From: Acidobacteriota bacterium
Lineage (GTDB): Bacteria; Acidobacteriota; Thermoanaerobaculia; Multivoradales; JAHEKO01
Reading direction: 5' to 3'
Length of the DNA stretch: 5,905 bases
Assembly: GCA_024638355.1 (NCBI GenBank)
Contig: JAHEKO010000256.1
Location: 1-5,905, forward strand
Under the pieces are notes generated by a model. That model searched no databases. It was given only the letters and a program-made list of their open reading frames with translations, and was not told where the DNA came from. Each line of letters starts with the position of its first letter. Position 1 is the first letter of the stretch. The translations under genes were made by a program, and so were the position numbers. Shown here piece by piece: positions 1 through 5,408 of the stretch.

Positions 1-513
1 CTCGGCCCCGGCCGCGACCAGCGCCAGGTAGAGCTCGGGGAAGCGCAAGTCGTAGCAGATCGACAGGCCGAGAGTGCCGAGCGGCGTTGCGACCGCCACC
101 ACCTCGTCACCCGGCTTGACGGTCGCGGACTCCGAGAAGCGCACGCTCGCGGAGACGTCGACGTCGAAGAGGTGGATCTTGCGATAGGTCGCGAGCCGCG
201 TGCCGTCCGGCCCGAACAGGACCGAGGTGTTGTAGCAGCGCTCGGGGTCGTCGGAGCGCTCGTTGAAGGAACCGAGGAGAAGATGGATGCCGCAGCGGGA
301 GGCAAGCTCCGAGAAGTGCCGGCACGTCGGGCCGTCGAGCGGCTCGGCGAGCCGCACCTTCTCGGGATGCGGCCCGAGGTAGTTGGTGTTCTCGGGAGTG
401 GCGACGAAGCGTGCGCCGCGGCGGGCCGCCCGCTTCACCAGCTCGCTCGCGCTTTCGACGTTGGCGGCGCTGTCCGACGTCGAGGTCATCTGCACGGCAG
501 CGGCAAGGAACAT
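1..513 (-). CDS. Nitrilase-superfamily carbon-nitrogen hydrolase (Nit1/Nit2-like amidase), C-terminus beyond window
   Basis: The reverse strand reads open from the ATG at 513 to the window edge, giving 171 residues without a stop; the family usually has about 260-290, so roughly 100 C-terminal residues are missing. All three catalytic residues of the carbon-nitrogen hydrolase fold are visible: Glu41 in ATPEN, Lys112 in YRKIHLFD and the nucleophile Cys153 in SICYDLRFPELY. The YRKIHLFD and CYDLRFPELY blocks are typical of the Nit1/Nit2 branch, which hydrolyses omega-amides such as deaminated glutathione or alpha-ketoglutaramate; the exact substrate cannot be read from this fragment. The start is supported by the N-terminal beta-strand AAAVQMT, which a start at Met9 would destroy. 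There is no signal peptide, so it should be cytoplasmic. It is divergent from the serine hydrolase at 556. No Shine-Dalgarno is visible, and a TATAAT lies 9 nt before the ATG. Family assignment is very secure, substrate is not. Confidence 0.95.
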   Translation of the reverse strand, partial: MFLAAAVQMTSTSDSAANVESASELVKRAARRGARFVATPENTNYLGPHPEKVRLAEPLDGPTCRHFSELASRCGIHLLLGSFNERSDDPERCYNTSVLFGPDGTRLATYRKIHLFDVDVSASVRFSESATVKPGDEVVAVATPLGTLGLSICYDLRFPELYLALVAAGAE

Positions 514-522
514 CGCCGTTCG

Positions 523-528
523 ATTATA
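523..528 (-). promoter_or_regulatory. Perfect -10 hexamer just upstream of the nitrilase gene
   Basis: On the minus strand the hexamer TATAAT matches the sigma70 -10 consensus exactly, in otherwise GC-rich DNA. It ends 9 nt before the nitrilase ATG, so transcription would begin about 2-3 nt before the start codon and give a near-leaderless mRNA. At 17-bp spacing the -35 position reads GCGAGG, which does not match TTGACA, and no extended -10 TGn is present. The role as a promoter is therefore inferred from position and base composition only. Confidence 0.4.
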
Positions 529-555
529 GGGTCCTGATAGCCTCCCCTCGCCCCG

Positions 556-1677
556 ATGCCGCCGATCGAGCATCCCCTGCCCCGCACCCTCGAGCTGCTC
601 GAGCGCGGACGCGCCGACGGCCTCCACCCGGGCGGCCAGATCTACGCCTCGATCGATCGCCGCCCGGTCGCCGACCTCGCGTTCGGAGAGGCGAGTCCCG
701 GGCGGCCGATGACTCCCGAGCACCTGATGCTCTGGCTCTCGTCGTCGAAGCCGGTGACCGCAGTCGCCGTCGCCCGGCTCTGGGAGGCCGGGCGTTTGGA
801 GCTGGACGATCGGGTCGCGGACCACCTACCCGAGTTCGGAGTGCGCGGCAAGGAGGCGATCACCATCCGCCACCTGCTGACCCACACCGGCGGCTTCCGG
901 CTCCTGCGCGTCGGCTGGCCGCAGAGGTCCTGGCAGGAGATCATCGCCCGCATCTGCGACGCGCGGGTCGAGCCGCGCTGGGAGCCGGGGCGCACGGCCG
1001 GCTATCACCAGGCGTCGAGCTGGTTCATCCTCGGTGAGATCGTCCGGCGGCTCGACGGCCGGCCCTTCGAGCTCTACGTGCGGCAGGAGATCTTCGAGCC
1101 GCTGGGCATGAACGACTCGTGGATCGGCATACCCGACGCCCGCTACGACGCCTACGCCGAGCGGCTCGCGCACCTCCTCGATACCGAGAAGAGCCCGCCC
1201 GAGCCGCTCGAGTGGCACGCGCGCTCGCGGGTCACCCGCTGCTCGCCGGCGGGCGGCGGCTGGGGCCCGATGCGCCAGCTGGGCCGCTTCTACGAGGCCC
1301 TGCTCGGCGGCGGCCGCCTCGACGACGCCCGCATCCTGAGGCCGCAGACGGTGGCGGCCCTGGTGGCGCGCCACCGCGTCGGCCTGGTCGACAAGACCTT
1401 CCGCGCCAAGATCGATTGGGGCCTGGGCTTCGTGCTCGACTCCGAGCACTACGGCGCGCCCGACGTTCCCTACGCCTACGGGCGCCACTCGTCGCCGCGC
1501 ACCTTCGGCCACGCCGGCTACCGCTCGTCGAGCGCCTTCGCCGATCCCGAGCACCGCCTGGTGGTCGCGATCGCGGTCAACGGCATTCCGGGCGAAGAGG
1601 CGCACCGGCGGCGCTTCTCGGCAGTGCTGACGGCGCTCTACGAGGATCTGGCGCTCGGCTCACCGGCCGCGCCGTAG
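556..1677 (+). CDS. Serine hydrolase of the class C beta-lactamase / esterase EstB-like family
   Basis: The product has 373 residues, typical for this family. The catalytic Ser-x-x-Lys motif is S62-S-S-K65 within LWLSSSKPVTAV. The family motif IRHLLTHTGGF lies at 104-114. The second-motif tyrosine is probably Tyr150 in GYHQASSWFILGEIV, reading YHQ where true class C enzymes have YxN. The third motif is H319-A-G321 in TFGHAGYRSSSAFAD, replacing the KTG of beta-lactamases. HAG/HxG and GYH variants are common in esterases and peptidase-like members, so I infer an esterase, lactonase or similar hydrolase and not an antibiotic-resistance enzyme. There is no signal peptide or membrane segment, which points to a cytoplasmic enzyme, whereas true class C beta-lactamases are periplasmic. 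The ATG at 556 is the first start after an in-frame stop at 538-540; no Shine-Dalgarno is visible. It diverges from the nitrilase and converges on the CAP lipoprotein gene. Substrate unknown. Confidence 0.93.
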   Translation: MPPIEHPLPRTLELLERGRADGLHPGGQIYASIDRRPVADLAFGEASPGRPMTPEHLMLWLSSSKPVTAVAVARLWEAGRLELDDRVADHLPEFGVRGKEAITIRHLLTHTGGFRLLRVGWPQRSWQEIIARICDARVEPRWEPGRTAGYHQASSWFILGEIVRRLDGRPFELYVRQEIFEPLGMNDSWIGIPDARYDAYAERLAHLLDTEKSPPEPLEWHARSRVTRCSPAGGGWGPMRQLGRFYEALLGGGRLDDARILRPQTVAALVARHRVGLVDKTFRAKIDWGLGFVLDSEHYGAPDVPYAYGRHSSPRTFGHAGYRSSSAFADPEHRLVVAIAVNGIPGEEAHRRRFSAVLTALYEDLALGSPAAP

Positions 1678-1686
1678 ACCGCCGTC

Positions 1687-1706
1687 GCGGCCGTCTCGCT
1701 GGCCGC
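1687..1706. terminator. GC hairpin between convergent genes, possible bidirectional terminator
   Basis: GCGGCC (1687-1692) and GGCCGC (1701-1706) form a perfect 6-bp stem around an 8-nt loop, in which G1693 and T1700 could add a wobble pair. It fills most of the 30-bp gap between the stop of the serine hydrolase (1675-1677) and the stop of the CAP lipoprotein gene (1708-1710). The position suits a shared terminator, but neither side has a T-tract, so classical intrinsic termination is not shown. Confidence 0.4.
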
Positions 1707-1707
1707 C

Positions 1708-2211
1708 CTACAGCTCGAGGAATATCTGGGTGATCCAGTACTCGGAGCCGCGCTGAGCGACGCCGATGCCCATCACGCTGAAATCCTCGCTCAGGATGTT
1801 CGTACGATGGCTGTTGCTGTCCATCAGCATGCGGTGGGCCATGCCGGCCGGGTCGGACGCTCCGCCCACCTGGGCCAGGTTCTCGCCCGCCGAGCGGAAG
1901 CTCACGCCCGCTGCCCGTAGGCGGTCGCGCAGCTTGTTGCCCTCGGGATCGGCGTGAGAAAAGAAGCCGCGGTCCCGCATCGCCTCGCTGTGAGCCCGCG
2001 CCACCTGGCTCACCGCCGGATCGACGATCAGCTCGGGCGACACTCCGGAAGAGCTTCGCGCCTGGTTGACGAGATCCGACAGGATCGATTCGACCTGAAA
2101 GGCGCTCAAGTCGGCGGGGGCGGTCGGGCCGCCCGGGCCACCGCTACAGGAGGCGATCAGAAGGAAGACCAGGGTGACCAGGGCGACTGCGGCGATCCTG
2201 GAGCGCGTCAT
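1708..2211 (-). CDS. CAP/SCP-domain lipoprotein (YkwD-like)
   Basis: Read from the ATG at 2211 the product has 167 residues. Residues 1-21 are a lipoprotein signal peptide: basic MTRSR, a hydrophobic core, and the lipobox IASC with Cys22 as lipidation site. A Gly/Pro/Ala-rich linker follows, then a single CAP domain from about residue 38 to the end. Its signature blocks are HSEAMRDRGFFSHADPEG (74-91), AGENLAQ (108-114), MLMDSNSHRTNIL (128-140), MGIGVA (147-152) and YWITQIF (158-164), including the conserved cavity residues His86, Glu110 and His136. Bacterial CAP proteins of this size are widespread and exported; lipid-binding, protease and wall-related roles have been proposed, and the activity of this one cannot be inferred. 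The frame is also open to an ATG at 2274, but that would place 21 extra residues before the signal peptide, so I chose the internal start. It lies 105 bp downstream of the alpha/beta hydrolase on the same strand. Confidence 0.92.
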   Translation of the reverse strand: MTRSRIAAVALVTLVFLLIASCSGGPGGPTAPADLSAFQVESILSDLVNQARSSSGVSPELIVDPAVSQVARAHSEAMRDRGFFSHADPEGNKLRDRLRAAGVSFRSAGENLAQVGGASDPAGMAHRMLMDSNSHRTNILSEDFSVMGIGVAQRGSEYWITQIFLEL

Positions 2212-2316
2212 CGTACTAACCGCAGGATAAGGAGGCCGATATCCAGCCGCTATGCAACGCTTCATAATCTGCATTGCCGTCCGGCTATACGTTCGGCCGG
2301 CGCCGGGAGCTCGCGG

Positions 2317-3168
2317 CTAGCGGGCCAAGCAGCGGTTGCGAAAGCGCGACAGCCGACGGTAGTAGCGAAAACCGCCGTGCCGGTGCACGTCGTTGTGACC
2401 CGCCCGCGGGACGACGAACAGCTCCTTCGGCTCGGCCGCGGCCTCGAACAAGCGGTGCCCGTGATCGACCGGGATCGTGCCGTCCTCGGAGCCGTGAATG
2501 AAGAGCTTGGGGATCCTCAGGCGGGCGACCTTGTCGACGCTGCGAAAACGGCGACGGGCGACCCAGTGAAGCGGCACCTGCGGATAGAGCTCGCGAGCCA
2601 TGCGCCGGGTGTCCATGAAGGTCGATTGGACGATCAGGCCGGCGACCCGCCGATGCAGGGCGCAGTCGATGGCGATCGCTCCGCCCAGCGAGTGGCCGAG
2701 CAGCAGGATCTCCGTGGGCGGCCGACCGAGTGGACCGACCAGGTGATCGTAGGCCGCCCGCGCATCACGCAGCACGCCCTCCTCGTCGGGCGTGCCGCGG
2801 CTCCGCCCGTAGCCGCGATAATCGAACGCGAACACGTTGACGCGCAGCCGGCGCAGATCGACCAGCACCTGGATCTGCTCGCCGAGGCTGCCGGAGTTGC
2901 CGTGGCAGTAGAGAACGGTGCCGCGCGCGCGGCGATGGGGAATCCACCAGCCGTGCAGCTCCTCGCCGTCGGCGGCGAAGAACCAGACGTCCTGCGCCGG
3001 CAGGCCATAGCGCTGCGGACTCCAGACGCCGTGCGGGTAGCGGCCCGGAGCAAAGGTGTGGCGCTGCTCCAGGTGTTTGCGCAGAACGTGGCCGGCGCCC
3101 GCGCCGACCGCGGCGGCCAGGGGCGGCAGGGAGTAGGCGAGCCAGCGCTTCCGCGTATTCGTCGTCAT
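2317..3168 (-). CDS. Membrane-anchored alpha/beta hydrolase, Bem46/ABHD13 (serine aminopeptidase S33-like) type
   Basis: The product has 283 residues from the ATG at 3168. An N-terminal basic stretch (TRKRW) followed by an Ala/Gly-rich hydrophobic segment at about 11-28 looks like a single membrane anchor; no lipobox or clear cleavage site is seen. The catalytic domain starts near residue 60. It shows the oxyanion-loop block YCHGNSGS (87-94), the FDYRGYGRS block (115-123), the nucleophile elbow GHSLGG with Ser160, the acid Asp229 in HGSEDGTIP and the base His258 in RAGHND. This order and the HGNSG and DYRGYG motifs match Bem46/ABHD13-type hydrolases, whose substrates are mostly unknown acyl esters or thioesters. 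The frame also extends to an ATG at 3279, but that start would overlap the divergent methyltransferase start at 3270 and adds an Arg/Gly-rich stretch, so I prefer 3168. No strong Shine-Dalgarno is seen. It may be cotranscribed with the CAP lipoprotein downstream. Confidence 0.93.
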   Translation of the reverse strand: MTTNTRKRWLAYSLPPLAAAVGAGAGHVLRKHLEQRHTFAPGRYPHGVWSPQRYGLPAQDVWFFAADGEELHGWWIPHRRARGTVLYCHGNSGSLGEQIQVLVDLRRLRVNVFAFDYRGYGRSRGTPDEEGVLRDARAAYDHLVGPLGRPPTEILLLGHSLGGAIAIDCALHRRVAGLIVQSTFMDTRRMARELYPQVPLHWVARRRFRSVDKVARLRIPKLFIHGSEDGTIPVDHGHRLFEAAAEPKELFVVPRAGHNDVHRHGGFRYYRRLSRFRNRCLAR

Positions 3169-3269
3169 GTCGCGCTCTGCCGCTGAAAACCCGCGCCCTC
3201 GGCCCCCTATTCCACGCGCACGGCGGACCCGGCGGCCGCTGAGGTAGCATCGCCGCGAGAGTACGGCCG
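3169..3269. promoter_or_regulatory. Divergent intergenic region between alpha/beta hydrolase and methyltransferase
   Basis: These 101 bp must hold the promoters of both divergent genes, but I cannot define either with confidence. On the plus strand a -10-like TAGCAT lies at 3245-3250 (4 of 6 matches), and a weak purine-rich GCGAGAG at 3255-3261 could be the methyltransferase Shine-Dalgarno, 8 nt before the ATG. An 8-bp direct repeat, GCCGCTGA, occurs near 3180 and near 3235; it is short enough to be chance in GC-rich DNA. Confidence 0.3.
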
Positions 3270-3950
3270 ATGAAGGCACGCCCCGACGCGATCCTCCGCA
3301 CCGAGCAGGCCGAGTACCTCGACAGCCTCCTGCCGCCCCGCGATTCGCTCCGTGCCCGCATGGAGAAGGTGGCGGCCGAAGAGTCGATCTCGAGCTCCGA
3401 CCCCGAGGTCGGGCAGCTCCTCGAGATCCTGGCTCGGGGCGTGGGCGCCGAGCGAATCCTCGAGATCGGCACCGCCATCGGCTACGGCACCCTGTGCCTC
3501 GCGCGGGGCGCCCCGGAGGCCCGGGTGACGACGCTCGACCGCGACGCCGCGGTTCAGGAGCGGGCGCGCGAGTACCTGGCCGAGGGCGAGGTCCTGGATC
3601 GAGTCGAGATGATGACCGGCGAGGCCGTCGACCTCATCCCTCGGCTCCAGGGCCCCTTCGACCTCGTCTACCTGGACGGCGACAAGTCGAGCTACCGGCG
3701 CTGCCTCGACCTGAGCCTGCAGAGGCTCAGGGTCGGCGGCCTGATGGTCATCGACAACTTGATGTGGAAGGGAGAGATCGCCGATCCGCCGGCTGCGGGA
3801 CTGAGCGACAACGCGCGTCACATCGAGACCTTCAACGTCTACTTCATGATCCATCCGCAGCTTCGGGCGGTCGTTCTGCCACTCGGCGACGGCGTCGGGC
3901 TCGCCACCAAGCGAGTGCCGTTGATCACCGACATGGGCGGTCCCTTCTGA
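3270..3950 (+). CDS. SAM-dependent O-methyltransferase, caffeoyl-CoA-OMT / TrmR-like family (Methyltransf_3)
   Basis: The product is 226 residues, the usual size for this family. The SAM-binding motif I is ILEIGTAIGYGT (63-74), and Asp90 in VTTLDRD ends the second beta-strand and should contact the ribose of SAM. LVYLDGDKSSY (132-142) and VIDNLMWKG (160-168) carry the divalent-metal ligands Asp136, Asp162 and Asn163, as in the metal-dependent catechol and caffeoyl-CoA methyltransferases. The C-terminal LPLGDGVGLATKR strand pair is also family-typical. Bacterial members include TrmR, which methylates 5-hydroxyuridine at position 34 of tRNA; the N-terminal RDSLRARMEKVAAEE and DPEVGQLL blocks resemble that group, but small phenolic substrates are equally possible. 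No signal or membrane segment is seen, so it is cytoplasmic. It starts 101 bp from the divergent alpha/beta hydrolase and ends 62 bp before the next gene, which seems to have its own promoter. Confidence 0.94.
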   Translation: MKARPDAILRTEQAEYLDSLLPPRDSLRARMEKVAAEESISSSDPEVGQLLEILARGVGAERILEIGTAIGYGTLCLARGAPEARVTTLDRDAAVQERAREYLAEGEVLDRVEMMTGEAVDLIPRLQGPFDLVYLDGDKSSYRRCLDLSLQRLRVGGLMVIDNLMWKGEIADPPAAGLSDNARHIETFNVYFMIHPQLRAVVLPLGDGVGLATKRVPLITDMGGPF

Positions 3951-3958
3951 AACGGCCA

Positions 3959-3986
3959 TTGGCACAGCTGTTGAATCCCGTAGAAT
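3959..3986 (+). promoter_or_regulatory. Sigma70-type promoter for the secreted protein gene
   Basis: TTGGCA (3959-3964) and TAGAAT (3981-3986) are each one base from the -35 and -10 consensus and are separated by 16 bp. Transcription would start near 3993, leaving a leader of about 20 nt that holds the Shine-Dalgarno at 3997-4003. The perfect 8-bp palindrome ACAGCTGT (3964-3971) overlaps the end of the -35 box and enters the spacer; it could be an operator half or chance. This promoter suggests that the gene at 4013 is expressed independently of the methyltransferase upstream. Confidence 0.6.
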
Positions 3987-3996
3987 CGAACTTTGC

Positions 3997-4003
3997 GGAA
4001 GGA
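3997..4003 (+). promoter_or_regulatory. Strong Shine-Dalgarno fixing the start at 4013
   Basis: GGAAGGA lies 9 nt before the ATG at 4013. The reading frame is open upstream to 3494, inside the methyltransferase gene, so this site together with the signal peptide that begins at 4013 decides the true start. Confidence 0.7.
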
Positions 4004-4012
4004 CCACTCTCT

Positions 4013-4525
4013 ATGCGCTCGAAAGCTCGCTCATTCCGGCTGACCCTCACCCTGGCCGCCGTTCTGGCATTCGCTTCGCCGGCCGCCCGCGCCCAGGAGG
4101 CCGAGGGCGAGGCGGAGGCGGCGAAGCTCTCGATCCAAGAGATCGTGGTCGAGCCCTCGCAGCCGGGCGCCGACACGCTGTGCCAGCTGCGAGTCAAGCT
4201 GGGCAATACGGGCGACGAGACCGCCTCGCAGCTCGCATTCCGCGTCGAGCTCAACGGCCAGGAGCTCGGCGTCTACGGCAACCAGCTGTTCATGTTCCCG
4301 GTCGAGCCGGGAGCCGCCAACGAGCTCAAGCTCTACAACTTCTGGACCACCGAGACGTCGCGGGCGATGCCGGCGGACGGCAAGCTCCGGGTGGAGGTCA
4401 CGCTGACCGCAGCGCGGTGGATGAAGATCGCCGACGACGAGGAGGGCGTCGAGGTGTGGACGCCGCTCGGCGACGTCGAGGGACTGCCGGTCTCGAAGTC
4501 GGTCACCCTCGAGCTGAAGAAGTAG
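4013..4525 (+). CDS. Secreted protein with probable CARDB/Ig-like domain, function unknown
   Basis: From the ATG at 4013 the product has 170 residues. It begins with a Sec signal peptide: basic MRSKARSFR, a hydrophobic core TLTLAAVLAFA, and a probable signal peptidase I site after AARA (Ala27), giving a mature protein of about 143 residues. A short acidic stretch, QEAEGEAEAAK, precedes one beta-rich domain. The opening pattern LSIQEIVVEPSQPGADTLC followed by LRVKLGNTGDETA and VELNGQELG resembles CARDB and related Ig-like domains, which have the order vxPxxP, vxNxG and then a strand with LNG. That fold assignment is by pattern only. Only one cysteine (near mature residue 30) is present and no catalytic motif is visible, so a binding or structural role in the periplasm or outside is more likely than an enzyme. 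It has its own promoter and Shine-Dalgarno and converges on the lipoprotein gene at 4532. I do not recognise a named family. Confidence 0.85.
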   Translation: MRSKARSFRLTLTLAAVLAFASPAARAQEAEGEAEAAKLSIQEIVVEPSQPGADTLCQLRVKLGNTGDETASQLAFRVELNGQELGVYGNQLFMFPVEPGAANELKLYNFWTTETSRAMPADGKLRVEVTLTAARWMKIADDEEGVEVWTPLGDVEGLPVSKSVTLELKK

Positions 4526-4540
4526 CCGCGATCAGCGGCT
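4524..4540. terminator. GC hairpin spanning both convergent stop codons
   Basis: AGCCGC (4524-4529) and GCGGCT (4535-4540) form a perfect 6-bp stem around the 5-nt loop GATCA. The left arm includes the last two bases of the TAG stop of the secreted protein gene, and the loop contains the TGA stop of the opposing lipoprotein gene (4534-4532). The genes are separated by only 6 bp, so a shared bidirectional terminator is plausible. No T-tract follows on either strand, so factor-independent activity is uncertain. Confidence 0.4.
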
Positions 4541-5398
4541 GAGCCAGGAGAGGCTCTCCAGGGCCACGGTCCGGCGGACTCGGTCCTCGACGCCGATCAG
4601 GGTGTAGTTGGCGTCGAACGAGATCTCGCACTCCGGCGGTACTTCCGGGTCGGCCGGAGGCACGATCGACAGCATCACCTGGTGCGAGCCGCTGCCGCGC
4701 CGGACCTCGGTCACATCACCGCACGAACAGTGGACCACGACCTCGGGCTCGGCGGCCTCGGGGTCGAGCTCGAGCAGCTGCTCGCCTGCGAGCGGCGCGG
4801 GAATGGCGATCTGCAGCCACAGCCGCCCCGGTGCGGTCAGCTCGCCCAGCCGCAGAACGCCGTCGGCGCGCAGCCAGCGGCGTCCGAGAATCTGCAGGTC
4901 CGTTCCGCTCTCGATCGGCTGCCATTCGGGCGAGAAGTAGAACGCCGGAAAGCCCTGGCTCGAGTCTTCCACCCGTGCGGTGGGCTCGTTCGAGACCACC
5001 TCCCAGCCGTTGCCGGCGCCGTCGTAGAGCCCGATCTCGAGCCGGTACCGCCCGACGCCGAGCGGCGGCGCCAGCGCCGATTGGTAGAGCATGTGCTCCG
5101 TGACCGAGGTCGCGCCGGGCGACCACTCGCGCTCCAGCTTCTGGTCGAAGGTGCGCAGCACCTGGCCCTCGTCGCCGACCAGATGGATCGACGCGCGCAA
5201 CTCGCCCTCGACCCCGTCGAGCGGCGCCTCCGGGCTCCACTCCAGCCGGTAGCCGGAGAAACCGGGGTAGAGCAGGCGAATCTCGCTCGGCTCAGCCGTC
5301 ACTCGCCCGACCGGCGCGGCCGTCTCGCCGCACGCGACGATCCAGGAAACCGCCGTCAAGACACAGACGGCCGGAAGCCGACGCCATCTCTTCTCCAT
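4532..5398 (-). CDS. Lipoprotein of unknown function with beta-sandwich character
   Basis: The product has 288 residues. Residues 1-22 form a lipoprotein signal: MEKRWRR, a hydrophobic core, and the lipobox IVAC with Cys23 as lipidation site. The mature part is rich in beta-strand patterns and has no recognisable enzyme motif. Residues about 50-135 follow a pattern (polar strand with SIHLVGDEGQ, then EWSPGAT, then GVGRYRLEIGLYDGAGN) that resembles the small Ig-like domains described by W-x-P-G and G-x-Y-x-L-x-x-G-L-Y-D, often found attached to membrane glycosyltransferases and other envelope proteins; this is a pattern-level likeness only. A second half (about 160-288) contains three cysteines: C224 and C226 in HCSCGD, and C257 in PECEIS. 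They could bind a metal or form a disulfide. The ATG at 5398 is chosen because it opens the signal peptide directly. No Shine-Dalgarno is visible, but a TAGAAT lies 10 nt upstream. It is divergent from the permease gene. Confidence 0.85.
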   Translation of the reverse strand: MEKRWRRLPAVCVLTAVSWIVACGETAAPVGRVTAEPSEIRLLYPGFSGYRLEWSPEAPLDGVEGELRASIHLVGDEGQVLRTFDQKLEREWSPGATSVTEHMLYQSALAPPLGVGRYRLEIGLYDGAGNGWEVVSNEPTARVEDSSQGFPAFYFSPEWQPIESGTDLQILGRRWLRADGVLRLGELTAPGRLWLQIAIPAPLAGEQLLELDPEAAEPEVVVHCSCGDVTEVRRGSGSHQVMLSIVPPADPEVPPECEISFDANYTLIGVEDRVRRTVALESLSWLSR

Positions 5399-5408
5399 AC
5401 CGCGCGCG

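Noticed and set aside
172..537. A 121-codon open frame on the plus strand at the left edge
   Set aside because: It lies antisense to the nitrilase gene, whose catalytic triad is unmistakable on the other strand.
826..1605. A 259-codon open frame on the minus strand within the serine hydrolase gene
   Set aside because: It is the antisense shadow of a gene with all three motifs of its family; the translation is Ala/Arg/Val-rich and resembles nothing known.
556..1677. Antibiotic-resistance class C beta-lactamase
   Set aside because: There is no signal peptide, KTG is replaced by HAG and YxN by YHQ, which fits the esterase-like branch of the fold better.
2224..2270. A TTGCAT / TATCCT promoter-like pair upstream of the CAP lipoprotein on the minus strand
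   Set aside because: The spacer is about 22 bp, too long for a sigma70 promoter, and TATCCT matches the -10 consensus at only 4 of 6 positions.
2281..2300. Inverted repeat CCGGC/GCCGG with a 10-nt loop downstream of the alpha/beta hydrolase
   Set aside because: A 5-bp GC stem with a long loop and no T-tract is expected by chance in this composition, and the next gene on the same strand may be cotranscribed.
2229..2320. AAGGAGG followed by a 22-codon plus-strand frame starting at 2252
   Set aside because: The spacing to the ATG is 16 nt, too long for a normal Shine-Dalgarno, and the short peptide runs into the end of the opposing hydrolase gene without any recognisable feature.
1954..3186. 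A 410-codon open frame on the plus strand opposite the CAP lipoprotein and alpha/beta hydrolase genes
   Set aside because: It covers two real genes on the other strand, its translation is low-complexity Ala/Arg/Asp-rich without family motifs, and such long antisense frames arise routinely from GC-rich third codon positions.
3207..4007. A 266-codon open frame on the minus strand opposite the methyltransferase gene
   Set aside because: It is an antisense shadow with no motifs; the opposite frame carries complete SAM-binding and metal-binding motifs.
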